The translations under genes were made by a program, and so were the position numbers. Positions 1 to 8,412 of a stretch of 64,000 nt of DNA are shown piece by piece. The notes beneath the pieces were generated by a model, which made no database searches, was not told the origin of the DNA, and saw only the letters and a list, made by a program, of their open reading frames with translations. Source of the DNA: Candidatus Hinthialibacteria bacterium OLB16 (GTDB lineage Bacteria > Hinthialibacterota > Hinthialibacteria > OLB16); the NCBI GenBank assembly GCA_001567115.1, contig LMZT01000037.1, positions 1-64,000 on the forward strand. The letters run 5' to 3'. Numbering within the stretch: position 1 is the stretch's first letter; every line of letters starts with the position of its first letter.

Positions 1-204
1 ATCCAGGGCTTCCTGTTCGAGAGGCTCAACCGGGGACAGGCATTCCATTCCCTCGATGACCCGGATCGCACAGGTTGAACAGACCGCATCTCCGCCACAG
101 TCGTGAGGCAGCAGCAGGTCCTCCTCCAGGGCGATTTCGAGCAGTGTCTGTTCTTCCTCCGCCTGGCAGGTTTTATCCCAGGGATTGAATTGAACCTCGA
201 TCAT
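1..204 (-). CDS. 2Fe-2S ferredoxin, partial (C-terminus outside window)
   Basis: Reading the minus strand from the ATG at 204 gives 68 residues that run off the window edge. The cluster-binding loop HDCGGDAVCSTC (C-x5-C-x2-C) is seen at about residues 40-51, followed by an acidic stretch as in plant/adrenodoxin-type ferredoxins. The fourth ligand cysteine would lie beyond the edge. Ferredoxins of this class are soluble one-electron carriers, often serving Fe-S assembly or redox enzymes. It follows proB by about 30 bases on the same strand, so it is probably the last or next gene of that transcript. The partner enzyme cannot be told from here. Confidence 0.85.
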   Translation of the reverse strand, partial: MIEVQFNPWDKTCQAEEEQTLLEIALEEDLLLPHDCGGDAVCSTCAIRVIEGMECLSPVEPLEQEALD

Positions 205-233
205 ATCGCCGACACGGGTTTTTGCAGAAAACC

Positions 234-1424
234 CTAATCCCCATTCTGAATGGGAATGTCATGGCCTGCAGCTGTGATCAGGACCATGTCGTCATGGTGG
301 ACCGCCACGCATGTCTTGATCGGCCGCCCTATTTCCTCGCGGATTTCACGGGTGCTGCGGCCATGGAATTTCTCGAGCTCCTGAGAGGATAAATTGGCTA
401 ACCCCTGAGCGATCGGCTCATTCTCGAGTGAACAGATACTCACAGCCTCTCCGGCATGAAAGGTTCCCTCGATCCGCAACACACCCGAGGGGAGCAGGCT
501 CCGATCTCCGCGCTGGAGTGCCTGGCGTGCCCCTTCGTCCACCAGAATCCGCCCTTTCGCGGCTCCGCAGGTCAGAATCCAGCGCTTGCGGCTGTCCACT
601 CCGCCGTTCTGGGAAATGAACCATGTGCCAGGAAGATTTTCAGGCGGTGTGCTGTTCGGGTCAGACATCAAAGGAAGGTGCTCGATGATCTGGTCGATAA
701 TTCCTGGAATTCGTCCGGATGTGATGACCGCCGAAACCCCCATCAGCATGGCTTCCTGGACAGAACGAAGTTTCGATTTCATTCCCCCGCGCGAACGGCC
801 GGATCCTGGCCCCCCAGCCGCAGCCAGCAAGTCGGCCGAGACACCCCAGACCCGGCGGACCGGCCGATTTTCCTGGTCCCAGACCGATTCCACATCGGTC
901 AGCAGGATCAGCAGGTTCGAGTGGATCTTTCCCGCAACAACTGCTGCCAGCCGGTCGTTGTCGCCGAACTGCAGTTCTTCAGTGACCACAGTGTCATTCT
1001 CATTGATGATCGGCAGAACCCCCCAGGCAAGCAGCCTCTCGATGGTGTGGCGTGCATTCAGGTAGCGCTGGCGATTTTCGAGTCCAAGACGGGTCAGGAG
1101 GATCTGAGCGACCGGCACACCGGACTGTCCGAAAATCTCATTGTAAAAGCCCATCAGGCGGGGCTGGCCGATGGCAGCCAGAGCCTGTCGGTCAATCAGG
1201 GAGGCCTGGTCCTGGGTCCAGTTCATTCGCCGCCGTCCGGCACCGACCGCCCCTGAAGAAACCAGAACAATTTCGCGTTTGAGCTGCATCTGCCGGATGA
1301 TGCTCTCTGTGAGATTTCCCACCACATGGTGGTCATACTGGTCTTTCTCGGAATCGATGAGAGCGGTTCCGACTTTGATAACAATACGCTTTACAGATGT
1401 TTTTGACATAAATAAATCACTCAT
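234..1424 (-). CDS. proB: glutamate 5-kinase
   Basis: This enzyme phosphorylates L-glutamate with ATP, the first step of proline synthesis in the cytosol. The 396 residues match the long form of the family: an amino-acid-kinase fold (VIKVGTALID near the N-terminus, LVSSGAVGAG, then INENDTV and FGDNDRLAA for substrate and nucleotide binding) followed by a C-terminal PUA domain from about residue 285. The ATG at 1424 overlaps the restored stop of the upstream glycosyltransferase as ATGA, which supports this start, although a second ATG lies five codons in. proC is also in the window (52734-53549) but far away, and proA is not seen. The enzyme is normally feedback-inhibited by proline. Confidence 0.95.
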   Translation of the reverse strand: MSDLFMSKTSVKRIVIKVGTALIDSEKDQYDHHVVGNLTESIIRQMQLKREIVLVSSGAVGAGRRRMNWTQDQASLIDRQALAAIGQPRLMGFYNEIFGQSGVPVAQILLTRLGLENRQRYLNARHTIERLLAWGVLPIINENDTVVTEELQFGDNDRLAAVVAGKIHSNLLILLTDVESVWDQENRPVRRVWGVSADLLAAAGGPGSGRSRGGMKSKLRSVQEAMLMGVSAVITSGRIPGIIDQIIEHLPLMSDPNSTPPENLPGTWFISQNGGVDSRKRWILTCGAAKGRILVDEGARQALQRGDRSLLPSGVLRIEGTFHAGEAVSICSLENEPIAQGLANLSSQELEKFHGRSTREIREEIGRPIKTCVAVHHDDMVLITAAGHDIPIQNGD

Positions 1425-2571
1425 TCAGCCCCCGTGGGGATCCTCCCGCTGGCGATCTGAGCAGCCTCTCGCAACTTCGCTCCGTAATGAGTCGGTGAAC
1501 AGCTTCTGATTCTCAGGGCAGCTTCCTGCCCCATGCTCTCCCATCGGAGGGTTCCTTGATGACCGATTCGAGGAGTCCGCTGAGCTGATTGACATCGCCC
1601 GCAGTAAAACCATACCCGTTTTTTCCGTCTTCGATGAGATCCCTGGTTGAACCGCTGCAGGTTGTGGCGATAACCGGAACTCCTGCCGCCATGGCCTCAT
1701 TGACCACCAGGCCCCAGACCTCAATCAGCGAGGGCATGACCAGCACATCCGCAGCGGCCAGATACGGACCCATCTCGGAGGATTGGACATACCCTTCCCA
1801 GAAGACATTTTTCAGATCACGGGTCTGATTTTTATATTCCTCCAGCAGTGGGCCATTTCCGACCAGAATCAATCCTGCATCCGGGGTCTGCACCCGGCGA
1901 AAGGCTGCCAGAAGATCGGCAACTCCTTTGCGCTCGATCATCTGCCCGACAAACAGGATAATCCGCTGGGGAAATTTCTGACGCCATGCTGGGAAATCTG
2001 TTGAATTTCGTGCGGCTTCCGTGATTCGAGCGAAGTCATCGATGTCAACCGTATTGCACCCGGTTACGATCCGATCCGGCGAGGCCCCGAGATTCGCTAT
2101 TGTCCGGGTCGCTTCGCTCCCATAGGTCAGGAAAGCATCGCAACGGCGAACGAACAACCGTTTCATGGCTTTCATTAATGGGTTCTGCAGGCGTGAAGAA
2201 GCCTCAGTGCTTCCAGACCAGAGAACATACCCGCGTTTGTGTTTTTTTGCCCAATGCTGTGCGATCCATAACGTGGGGGAGGAGTAACCTGTGCCGACAA
2301 TCACATCCGGGTTGAGCCTGTCGAGGTTTTCGGTAACACCCTTGTTGAAGTGCAGCCCCCAGTCGAGAGAATGAATGTAAATATCACGGGAAGGGAGAAC
2401 TGTGTACTCGAAGCGGCATCTGGAGAATGGAACGTCCCATTCACGGTTGGCCTCGATTATTGAAAGTAAAAGAACATGAAATTCCAGATCATCTCGTTCA
2501 GCCAGGGCGTTGAAAACTGGAACACGATACGGCTGAAGCATTTCCGACAAAAGAACGACTTTAAGTTTCAT
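1421..2571 (-). CDS. GT4-family glycosyltransferase with one apparent frameshift near its 3' end
   Basis: This is a GT-B fold transferase of family 4, likely acting in surface glycan synthesis. N-terminal KVVLLSEMLQPYRVPVFN is typical of the acceptor domain. The donor domain has FVGQMIERKGVADLL, NGPLLEEY and the PSLIEVWGLVVNEAMA segment with its conserved glutamates. The open frame stops at 1513 with an atypical tail. One base change near 1541-1547 continues in another frame with ESMGQEAALRI, THYGAKLREAA and a stop at 1421-1423. That is the normal family C-terminus, and it gives an ATGA overlap with proB. About 383 residues result. The start is taken at the ATG that homologues use; an in-frame ATG at 2643 is possible. 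Acceptor and sugar are unknown. Confidence 0.85.
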
Positions 2572-2744
2572 TAAATGAAAGTCTGCCTTCAGAGATTGAA
2601 ATAAATGGCCTGATGAAGCAGGAGGAGAATTAACCTCTCCCATTCCCTCATTCCCCTGTATGTACAGCTCAAATTATTGCGGATCAAGTTGAGGAATGAA
2701 ACCGTCTGAGCCTGGCCCCATTTGCCTCTGAACATTGAGGAATA

Positions 2745-5627
2745 TCACCGTACCGTCCAGAGCGACAGAGAGTCTTTCTGCAGAGGGACACCATCATTCA
2801 GTGCTTTGAGCACCGCTTGTCCGCCAGTGGAAGTGATATCATATAAAAATCCGGGTTGCAGGCCATTGATTTCGATTTTTGCGAATGTCCCATTGATCCC
2901 TCCTGAGGCGGTAAGGAATGTAAAGGTGTCATCCTTTTGAGGGGCGTAATCATCATGGAAATTGAGCGCCAGCACACCATTCAGGGCGGCTGACCCTGAA
3001 ACGGCCAGTTTGCCGTACTGATCTGAGTCTTTTCCGATCAGGGGAATTTCCAATCGCCCTGCAGGCCCCATGGACAGGTTTCCGCTGACAGCCAGTATGG
3101 TGGCTCCATGCTGTGCGGGGCCTTTAGGAGAGGCAGCGGCAGTTTTCGGATGTAGCACGTTGACTCCGAGCGCCAGCGTCCCATCGTTCTGCAGGCCAAG
3201 GAACCCCACGGCCAGCGTGGCTGTGCCGCTTTTCAGGTTGATCGCGCCGTTAGCGGTGATATACGTCCCGTTGGTCGCAACCAGCGCGTTGTTCTCCAAA
3301 TCAACCTGACCGCGACCGCCTCCGACCTGCCCAATTTGCAAGACTTCCAGGGCGCGTACCATGCCACCATCCACCATGAGGTAGCCCACACCGCTCATGC
3401 CCGCCTGGCCGAGTTGGATGTTTCGACAACGGAACAGGCCTCCATCGTCCAGCGAAACGCCGCCGTCGTAGGTGTGGCCAATAACACACAGACCCGCCGC
3501 CGGGTCAACCACATCCAACCAGGTTGGATTGGCAGTATGTGCGCTGCCCCACAGGATCATGGCCCCTTCGCCGTCTTTGCCGATGATCAAATCGCCTTCG
3601 ATGTCGCCCTTGGCCCCGTTCCGCAAAGCCAGGAGATTCGCGATGCCCGCGCCGCCGACGAAGACGCTGCCCAGCACATCCAGATCAGACGGGTCTCCGT
3701 TGGTATTACGCCCCTCAATGTTGAGTTCACCATTTTTGATTTGTACGTTCTGGCTGACGAAAAGGTCGCCGCCATCCAGCACTTCGACCGAGCCAAACCA
3801 GGTTTGCCCGACGAACAAACTGCCCAGCAGCGCCCACATCGAGGGCTGGCTGCCGTTGGCGCTGAGGCCATTCACAATCACGTTCGAATCCTCGCTGAGG
3901 GTGCCCCAGCTCACATAGCCATCGGTGGAGTTCACACGCCCGCCATTCTCGATGGTCAAAAAACCGCTGGCTCCATACCCCACTGCGATGATGCCGGTCT
4001 CCCACAACGACCCATCCCCCCCTACAACCGCAGTGCTGGTTGTGTTGGCCAGCAGGCCGCCTACACGCGCCTCTGCGCAGCGCAGGTAACCCCCATTGGC
4101 CACGAACAGGTCGCCCTGTCCTTCATCGCCGATGCTCAGGCGTCCTGAACCAGTCATGCTCGTCCCATTGTTGAATACCTGTAAGTGGGCAACAGGTGGA
4201 TTTGAGGGATTTGCCGCGGGCTTTCCGCCAAGGATGGCATGAATATAGGCGCCAGAGCCTGAAGAGATTTTTACTGTTGCAGCATCATTGACCGTCAGCG
4301 CTGGATCATCGACCGAGTCGTCCAGCAGGTTCAAGGAGAAATATTGAAAATCCACGACATTTGCGCCGGAGACGATTAACCGGCCAACCGGAACACTGCT
4401 TTTGACGCTGGCATCGACCGCATACTGGCCGTTCAAGTCGAAGATTGCGGTATCGCCTTTTCCTGGATCGCCCTGGGGATCCCAGTTTGTGGCCACATGC
4501 CAGGAGCCGCCATTCGGGTTGATCCAGCGGTAAGACGGCGAGAGCAGGAAGGCGCGTGCCTGGCCGTTGATGGTGCCAAAGCCAACGATCTTGCCTTTGT
4601 TGTTGATGGCGCGAGCTTCTTGTAGTACCCAACCTGAATTCGAAGGAATCAAGTTGTTGAGGTCCTGCATCTGGCCATTCGCCCAGACGAAGGCGTGCGA
4701 GATTTGCCCGGTTTTCAGCGCGCCGACCACCTGTCCTTTGTCGTTGATATCGTAGGCGATGCTGTTAGTAAATGTCAGTGCGCCCAGGTCTTGCAGCGCG
4801 CCATCCCACAAAATGGCGTGAACCGTAGTGTTATCGGTCAATTTAGAACCACCAACCACCTGACCATTTTCGTTGATCGCCCACGCCTCGCTGAGATCAC
4901 CCCCCAGCGTGCCCAAATCCTGCATCGCGCCGTTCTGCCATAAAAAGGCATGACCAAGTTGTAGCGCGTCTGCGGTAGTGGATTGACCGACCACTTGTCC
5001 AGCATTGTTGACGCCATAGGCAAAGCTGTGATTAGGCCACACCGGGTCCAGGTCGCCCAGGTCCACAATTCCGCCGCTCCCCCACAGGACGGCATGAGTG
5101 ATATATTGATCCGGTACGCAACAGGCTGACCCCACCGCTTGTCCAGAGTCGTTGATCTCGAAGGCGTAGCTGTCCGGACCGCCCCCCAGCGTGCCCAGGT
5201 CCTGCATATTGCCGTTTTGCCATAAAAAGGCGTGGCTGTGAAACTCTGTACCGACGTACGACCCCCCGACTACCTGGCCGGCGTCGTTGATGTCATAGGC
5301 CCAACTTCCATAGGCGCCAAGCGCGCCCAAATTCGTCATCGTCCCGTCGTCCCACAGGAAGGCATGCATATACGAACCAATCTGGGAGGCGCCAACCACC
5401 TGACCGTCTTCGTTAATCCCGTAACCTTTGGTCGTAGGTCCTCCCAACGTGCCCAGGTCGGAGATGGTGTAGGAGGAAGTAGAAGGCGGAACCGCTGGAG
5501 GCGCAGACCACAGGCAGGCTGCCGCGAGGGCAAGTGGCTTTCCCGATGTGGCGGCCATGGATCGATTCTGGTTGAACAGCGGGGTGATTAACAACGCAAA
5601 GGCGACAACAGAGGCTTTCAACAGCAT
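2745..5627 (-). CDS. secreted HAF-repeat and T5SS/PEP-CTERM-type repeat protein
   Basis: A large predicted exoprotein of about 960 residues. The ATG at 5627 follows a strong GGAGGTGG site and starts a signal peptide (MLLKASVVAFALLITPLF). Residues about 35-370 hold seven HAF-type repeats, each with a core like AYDINDAGQVVG followed by HAFLWQNG and MQDLGTLGG. A WINPNGGSWHVATNWDP element then opens a region of autotransporter-associated repeats (SIGDEGQGDLFVANGGYL and IAVGYGASGFLTIENGG types). The C-terminus is not a clear PEP-CTERM sorting signal, a dockerin or a beta-barrel, so the anchoring mode is unknown. Function is unknown; such proteins are usually surface or matrix components. It reads as a monocistronic gene. 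Confidence 0.8.
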   Translation of the reverse strand: MLLKASVVAFALLITPLFNQNRSMAATSGKPLALAAACLWSAPPAVPPSTSSYTISDLGTLGGPTTKGYGINEDGQVVGASQIGSYMHAFLWDDGTMTNLGALGAYGSWAYDINDAGQVVGGSYVGTEFHSHAFLWQNGNMQDLGTLGGGPDSYAFEINDSGQAVGSACCVPDQYITHAVLWGSGGIVDLGDLDPVWPNHSFAYGVNNAGQVVGQSTTADALQLGHAFLWQNGAMQDLGTLGGDLSEAWAINENGQVVGGSKLTDNTTVHAILWDGALQDLGALTFTNSIAYDINDKGQVVGALKTGQISHAFVWANGQMQDLNNLIPSNSGWVLQEARAINNKGKIVGFGTINGQARAFLLSPSYRWINPNGGSWHVATNWDPQGDPGKGDTAIFDLNGQYAVDASVKSSVPVGRLIVSGANVVDFQYFSLNLLDDSVDDPALTVNDAATVKISSGSGAYIHAILGGKPAANPSNPPVAHLQVFNNGTSMTGSGRLSIGDEGQGDLFVANGGYLRCAEARVGGLLANTTSTAVVGGDGSLWETGIIAVGYGASGFLTIENGGRVNSTDGYVSWGTLSEDSNVIVNGLSANGSQPSMWALLGSLFVGQTWFGSVEVLDGGDLFVSQNVQIKNGELNIEGRNTNGDPSDLDVLGSVFVGGAGIANLLALRNGAKGDIEGDLIIGKDGEGAMILWGSAHTANPTWLDVVDPAAGLCVIGHTYDGGVSLDDGGLFRCRNIQLGQAGMSGVGYLMVDGGMVRALEVLQIGQVGGGRGQVDLENNALVATNGTYITANGAINLKSGTATLAVGFLGLQNDGTLALGVNVLHPKTAAASPKGPAQHGATILAVSGNLSMGPAGRLEIPLIGKDSDQYGKLAVSGSAALNGVLALNFHDDYAPQKDDTFTFLTASGGINGTFAKIEINGLQPGFLYDITSTGGQAVLKALNDGVPLQKDSLSLWTVR

Positions 5628-5734
5628 TTGACCACCTCCATGACAGGGGTTGCTCGAGAAGCGAGGCTCCCCGTGGCTTATCGGATTTCCACTTCCAGGT
5701 GGATCCAACCCTGGTGGGTGTGACGGAAAATGAA

Positions 5735-5764
5735 AAGGGTGAGAGTGAATCCACTCTCACCCTT
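5735..5764 (-). terminator. rho-independent terminator of the cold-shock gene
   Basis: A perfect 13-bp stem (AAGGGTGAGAGTG with its complement) closes a 4-base loop. On the minus strand it is followed by TTTTCATTTTCC. It lies just past the stop of the cold-shock gene at 5789 and before the HAF gene, so it separates the two minus-strand genes. Confidence 0.85.
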
Positions 5765-5788
5765 CGATTCGCTCGATCCTTTTTTTAA

Positions 5789-5989
5789 TTAGAGTCGAAC
5801 AACCGCTGTTGCCTTGAGACCTTTTTGAGAGTTTTCGCACTCAAATTCAACAGTCTCGCCTTCTTTCAGGGTTCTGAAACCATCGCCCTGAATTGCCGTG
5901 TGATGAACGAATACATCTGAACCATTTTCCTGTTCGAGGAAGCCATACCCCTTGGACTCATTGAACCATTTAACTTTTCCTCTACGCAC
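5789..5989 (-). CDS. cold-shock domain protein (CspA family)
   Basis: A small OB-fold RNA chaperone of 66 residues that binds single-stranded nucleic acid. RNP1 is KGYGFL and RNP2 is DVFVHHTAI, preceded by the diagnostic [13 protein letters not shown]. No ATG precedes the domain. A GTG at 5989 sits nine bases after GGAGG and gives MRRGKVKWF, the usual family length; a GTG two codons further upstream (5995) is too close to GGAGG. A hairpin terminator follows. The 5' region is AT-rich and holds a 10-bp-arm dyad (6073-6097) shared with the divergent URO-D gene. Which member (cold-induced or constitutive) cannot be told. Confidence 0.93.
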   Translation of the reverse strand: MRRGKVKWFNESKGYGFLEQENGSDVFVHHTAIQGDGFRTLKEGETVEFECENSQKGLKATAVVRL

Positions 5990-6072
5990 CAGCACAAACC
6001 TCCGATAAACTTCTAGCCTATCTGACAGATAGTGTGGAGACTCTATCTTTCCTAAAATGCTCTGTAAAGAAG

Positions 6073-6097
6073 AAATTTTGCATTTTTTGCAAAATTT
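6073..6097. promoter_or_regulatory. perfect 10-bp inverted repeat between divergent genes
   Basis: AAATTTTGCA and TGCAAAATTT flank five T residues. The dyad lies about 85 bases from the csp start and about 30 bases from the URO-D start. It may be an operator for either divergent gene or a hairpin in a leader. Arms this long in a 138-base gap are unlikely by chance, but its role is inferred. Confidence 0.5.
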
Positions 6098-6127
6098 TCG
6101 CTCGATGAGGGAAAGAAAGGGTGCTGA

Positions 6128-7249
6128 ATGACCTCGAAAGAACGTGTCCAGGCTTGTCTGAACCATCAAACTACTGATCGGGTGCCGATTTTCATGTGGT
6201 TTCATCCCGGTACCGCCCGTCATCTGGCGGATTTGCTGGGTATTCCGGTTTCCATGGTGGGAGAGGTGATGGGGAATGATATTGCCCAGGCCTGGGTGAA
6301 TAACAACTATGCCATGGAAGGCATCACTCATGAAAATGAGGGTGAAGGGCATGTGGATGATTGGGGTATCCACTGGGTGCGTGAGGGTGAATTCAATCAG
6401 ATTGTCGATTTTCCATTGATTTCGGCCACTGAACAGCAGCTGGAGCGGTACCAGTTTCCCTATGCCTCTTTGGAATCGCTCCTGAATAACATGCAGCCCA
6501 TCCTGGAAAAGAGACACAACTTATATATCGGTGTGGATGTTTCACCGTGTGTCTTTGAAATGTACTGGAGGCTCCGAGGCATGGAGCGGTCCCTCCTGGA
6601 TATGATAGAAACGCCTGCCCTGGCGAACCGGATGCTGTCACGTTGCGCCGACTTTGCAGTGGCTCTGGCACAGGAGTCCTGTCAACGTTTCAAGCCGGAC
6701 TGGCTCTGGACCGGCGATGATGTGGCCGGGCAGAAGGGACTGATGATGCATCCGGAAAAGTGGCGTGAGTTGGTCGGGCCGCATCTCCGGCGTGTTTTCG
6801 ATATTGGCAAAGAGCATGGACTGCCGGTGGCTTATCATTGCTGTGGAGCACTTCGTCCAATCCTGCCGGATTTGATTGAAATGGGCCTGGATGTTCTGAA
6901 TCCGGTCCAGTGCAATTGCCCGGGGATGAATCCCCTCGAGCTCAAAAAAGAATTTGGAAAGACTCTGACTTTTATGGGGGGAGTGGACACACAGGGACTG
7001 TTGCCTCACGGAAGTGCTGAGCAGGTTTATAAGGCCACGGCCGGGTTGATCGATGGCATGACCGAGGGCGGTGGCGGTTACATTCTGGCTGCTTCACACA
7101 CCATTCCTCCGGAAACACCCGATGAAAATATCTTTGCACTTTATGCGGCGGCAGGAGTCAGCCATGAAGAAATTCTGGCCAGAGCTTCTGATTGCCGAAA
7201 TAAGATTGACACCCTGAAATGCGCAGAGCCATACTCTGTAAATGATTGA
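6128..7249 (+). CDS. uroporphyrinogen decarboxylase (URO-D) family protein, probable corrinoid-linked methyltransferase type
   Basis: A TIM-barrel protein of 373 residues. It begins [18 protein letters not shown], the standard opening of the non-HemE branch of the URO-D superfamily (MtaA/CmuA relatives), and lacks the HemE N-terminal RxPVWxMRQAG signature. Candidate metal ligands are seen in [10 protein letters not shown] and [10 protein letters not shown]. The C-terminal [16 protein letters not shown] is typical. Members move methyl groups between corrinoid proteins and thiols, or act in unknown catabolism; true haem synthesis is unlikely. The gene is divergent from csp, and its stop precedes a secreted protein gene by about 100 bases. 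Substrate unknown. Confidence 0.85.
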   Translation: MTSKERVQACLNHQTTDRVPIFMWFHPGTARHLADLLGIPVSMVGEVMGNDIAQAWVNNNYAMEGITHENEGEGHVDDWGIHWVREGEFNQIVDFPLISATEQQLERYQFPYASLESLLNNMQPILEKRHNLYIGVDVSPCVFEMYWRLRGMERSLLDMIETPALANRMLSRCADFAVALAQESCQRFKPDWLWTGDDVAGQKGLMMHPEKWRELVGPHLRRVFDIGKEHGLPVAYHCCGALRPILPDLIEMGLDVLNPVQCNCPGMNPLELKKEFGKTLTFMGGVDTQGLLPHGSAEQVYKATAGLIDGMTEGGGGYILAASHTIPPETPDENIFALYAAAGVSHEEILARASDCRNKIDTLKCAEPYSVND

Positions 7250-7349
7250 CCAGGGTGGCCAATTCAGGCCGCTTTCGCCTGCCATGCCCATTACCGAGAT
7301 GTCATCATATTCCATACCCGGAACCCTGCTTCCGGGAAGGAGAGAAGCC

Positions 7350-8383
7350 TTGCCGGATTGTGCCAGATCCAGTCGATTGGTTTGCCTGATCTCTTTTATT
7401 CTTATCCAGCATTGTTCCATTTGCCACCATGCCCTGGCTGGTTCTCAATCGATGGATGGAGAATGGCTGGATCAGAAAAACAGCGATCGAGAGGTCGAGA
7501 AGTTCCAGAACCACACCCCTTCATGCCGGAAGGTCTTCCTGCCGCAGAATGTCAATGTCGGAGAGGGTCCCTTCCAGTTCAACATCCGGGCTTTGATGGG
7601 CTGTGAGATTTCTGATTCAGTGGAGATAACTCTTTCGTATCCCTTTGTCCTGTTTGTCATCAATCCAGATACAGGCATTCACCCCGGGCCGAATTATGTC
7701 CTGCTGGGAAGTGGTGCTTCCAAAGGGATCGGAATGACAGAAGTCTATCTCAAGCTGGCACGCCTGACTCCCGGGGAACCAGGGGAAATCCTGGCGACCA
7801 TCAAAGCCGATACAGGCATTGGTCTGCCTTTGATGGGACACGGAACCATCGAATGGAGCCAGTTCAAAATAGACAATGGAAGCGATTTCTCGGCGGTTGT
7901 TCCACCGGTCCAGGTTCCTACTCGGCGAAGCCGGCCCGGCCGGTGCTCGATCTTCCCGGGGCGATCACCACAAACTCGGTGGTGGCGAAATGGTTCTCCA
8001 ATTCTTCTGCAGAAAATGTCAGCCAATACCATCTCCGGATCCTTGGAGCTACTGGAGAAGTTCAGTCCGCCACCGCCACCGCACTTCAGACTTCAATGAA
8101 TGTGGACGGGCTTGCATCCGGGACAGATTACACACTTGAGCTGGCTGCAGTGAATGATGCCGGTGAAAGCGAACCGGCAGAAGTGATGTTTACGACCCGG
8201 TTTGATCCATCCAGCCTGCAGGTGGAGGCGCTTCTCAGGGCCTTGAGCCGCGACTGGGATCCCCTGGTGGAGCATTTCGGGACCCTTCAGTCCGCGGTTC
8301 CTTCACCCGTGGATTTGAATCACGATGGAAAAGTGGATGATTGCGATGCGCTTGCAATCATCCACAATTTCCTCAACCAATAA
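7350..8383 (+). CDS. secreted protein with cohesin-like, fibronectin III and dockerin-like regions; one apparent frameshift
   Basis: A TTG at 7350 lies seven bases after AAGGAG and opens a likely signal peptide (LVCLISFILIQHCSICHHALA). The next region (about residues 60-185, with VNVGEGPFQF and ILATIKADTGIGLP) resembles a cohesin-type beta-sandwich. The frame is then lost near 7917-7921. The downstream frame continues with ARPVLDLPGAITTNSVVAKW, a fibronectin III domain (LASGTDYTLELAAVNDAGES), and ends in DLNHDGKVDDCDALAIIHNF, a dockerin-like calcium loop. One added base joins both parts into about 344 residues. Function unknown; probably extracellular. Confidence 0.7.
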
Positions 8384-8412
8384 TCAGGACAGCCGGCCGA
8401 ACCTGCCGGAGA

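Noticed and set aside
456-1256. Long open frame on the plus strand opposite proB
   Set aside because: Arg/Pro/Ser-rich shadow of a GC-rich gene; no family text and no ribosome site.
3336-4148. Long plus-strand frame opposite the HAF-repeat gene
   Set aside because: Mirror of the repeat coding sequence; composition fits a shadow.
5998-6517. N-terminal extension of the cold-shock frame
   Set aside because: The extra residues lie opposite the URO-D gene and have no homology; a GTG with a ribosome site gives the normal cold-shock protein length.
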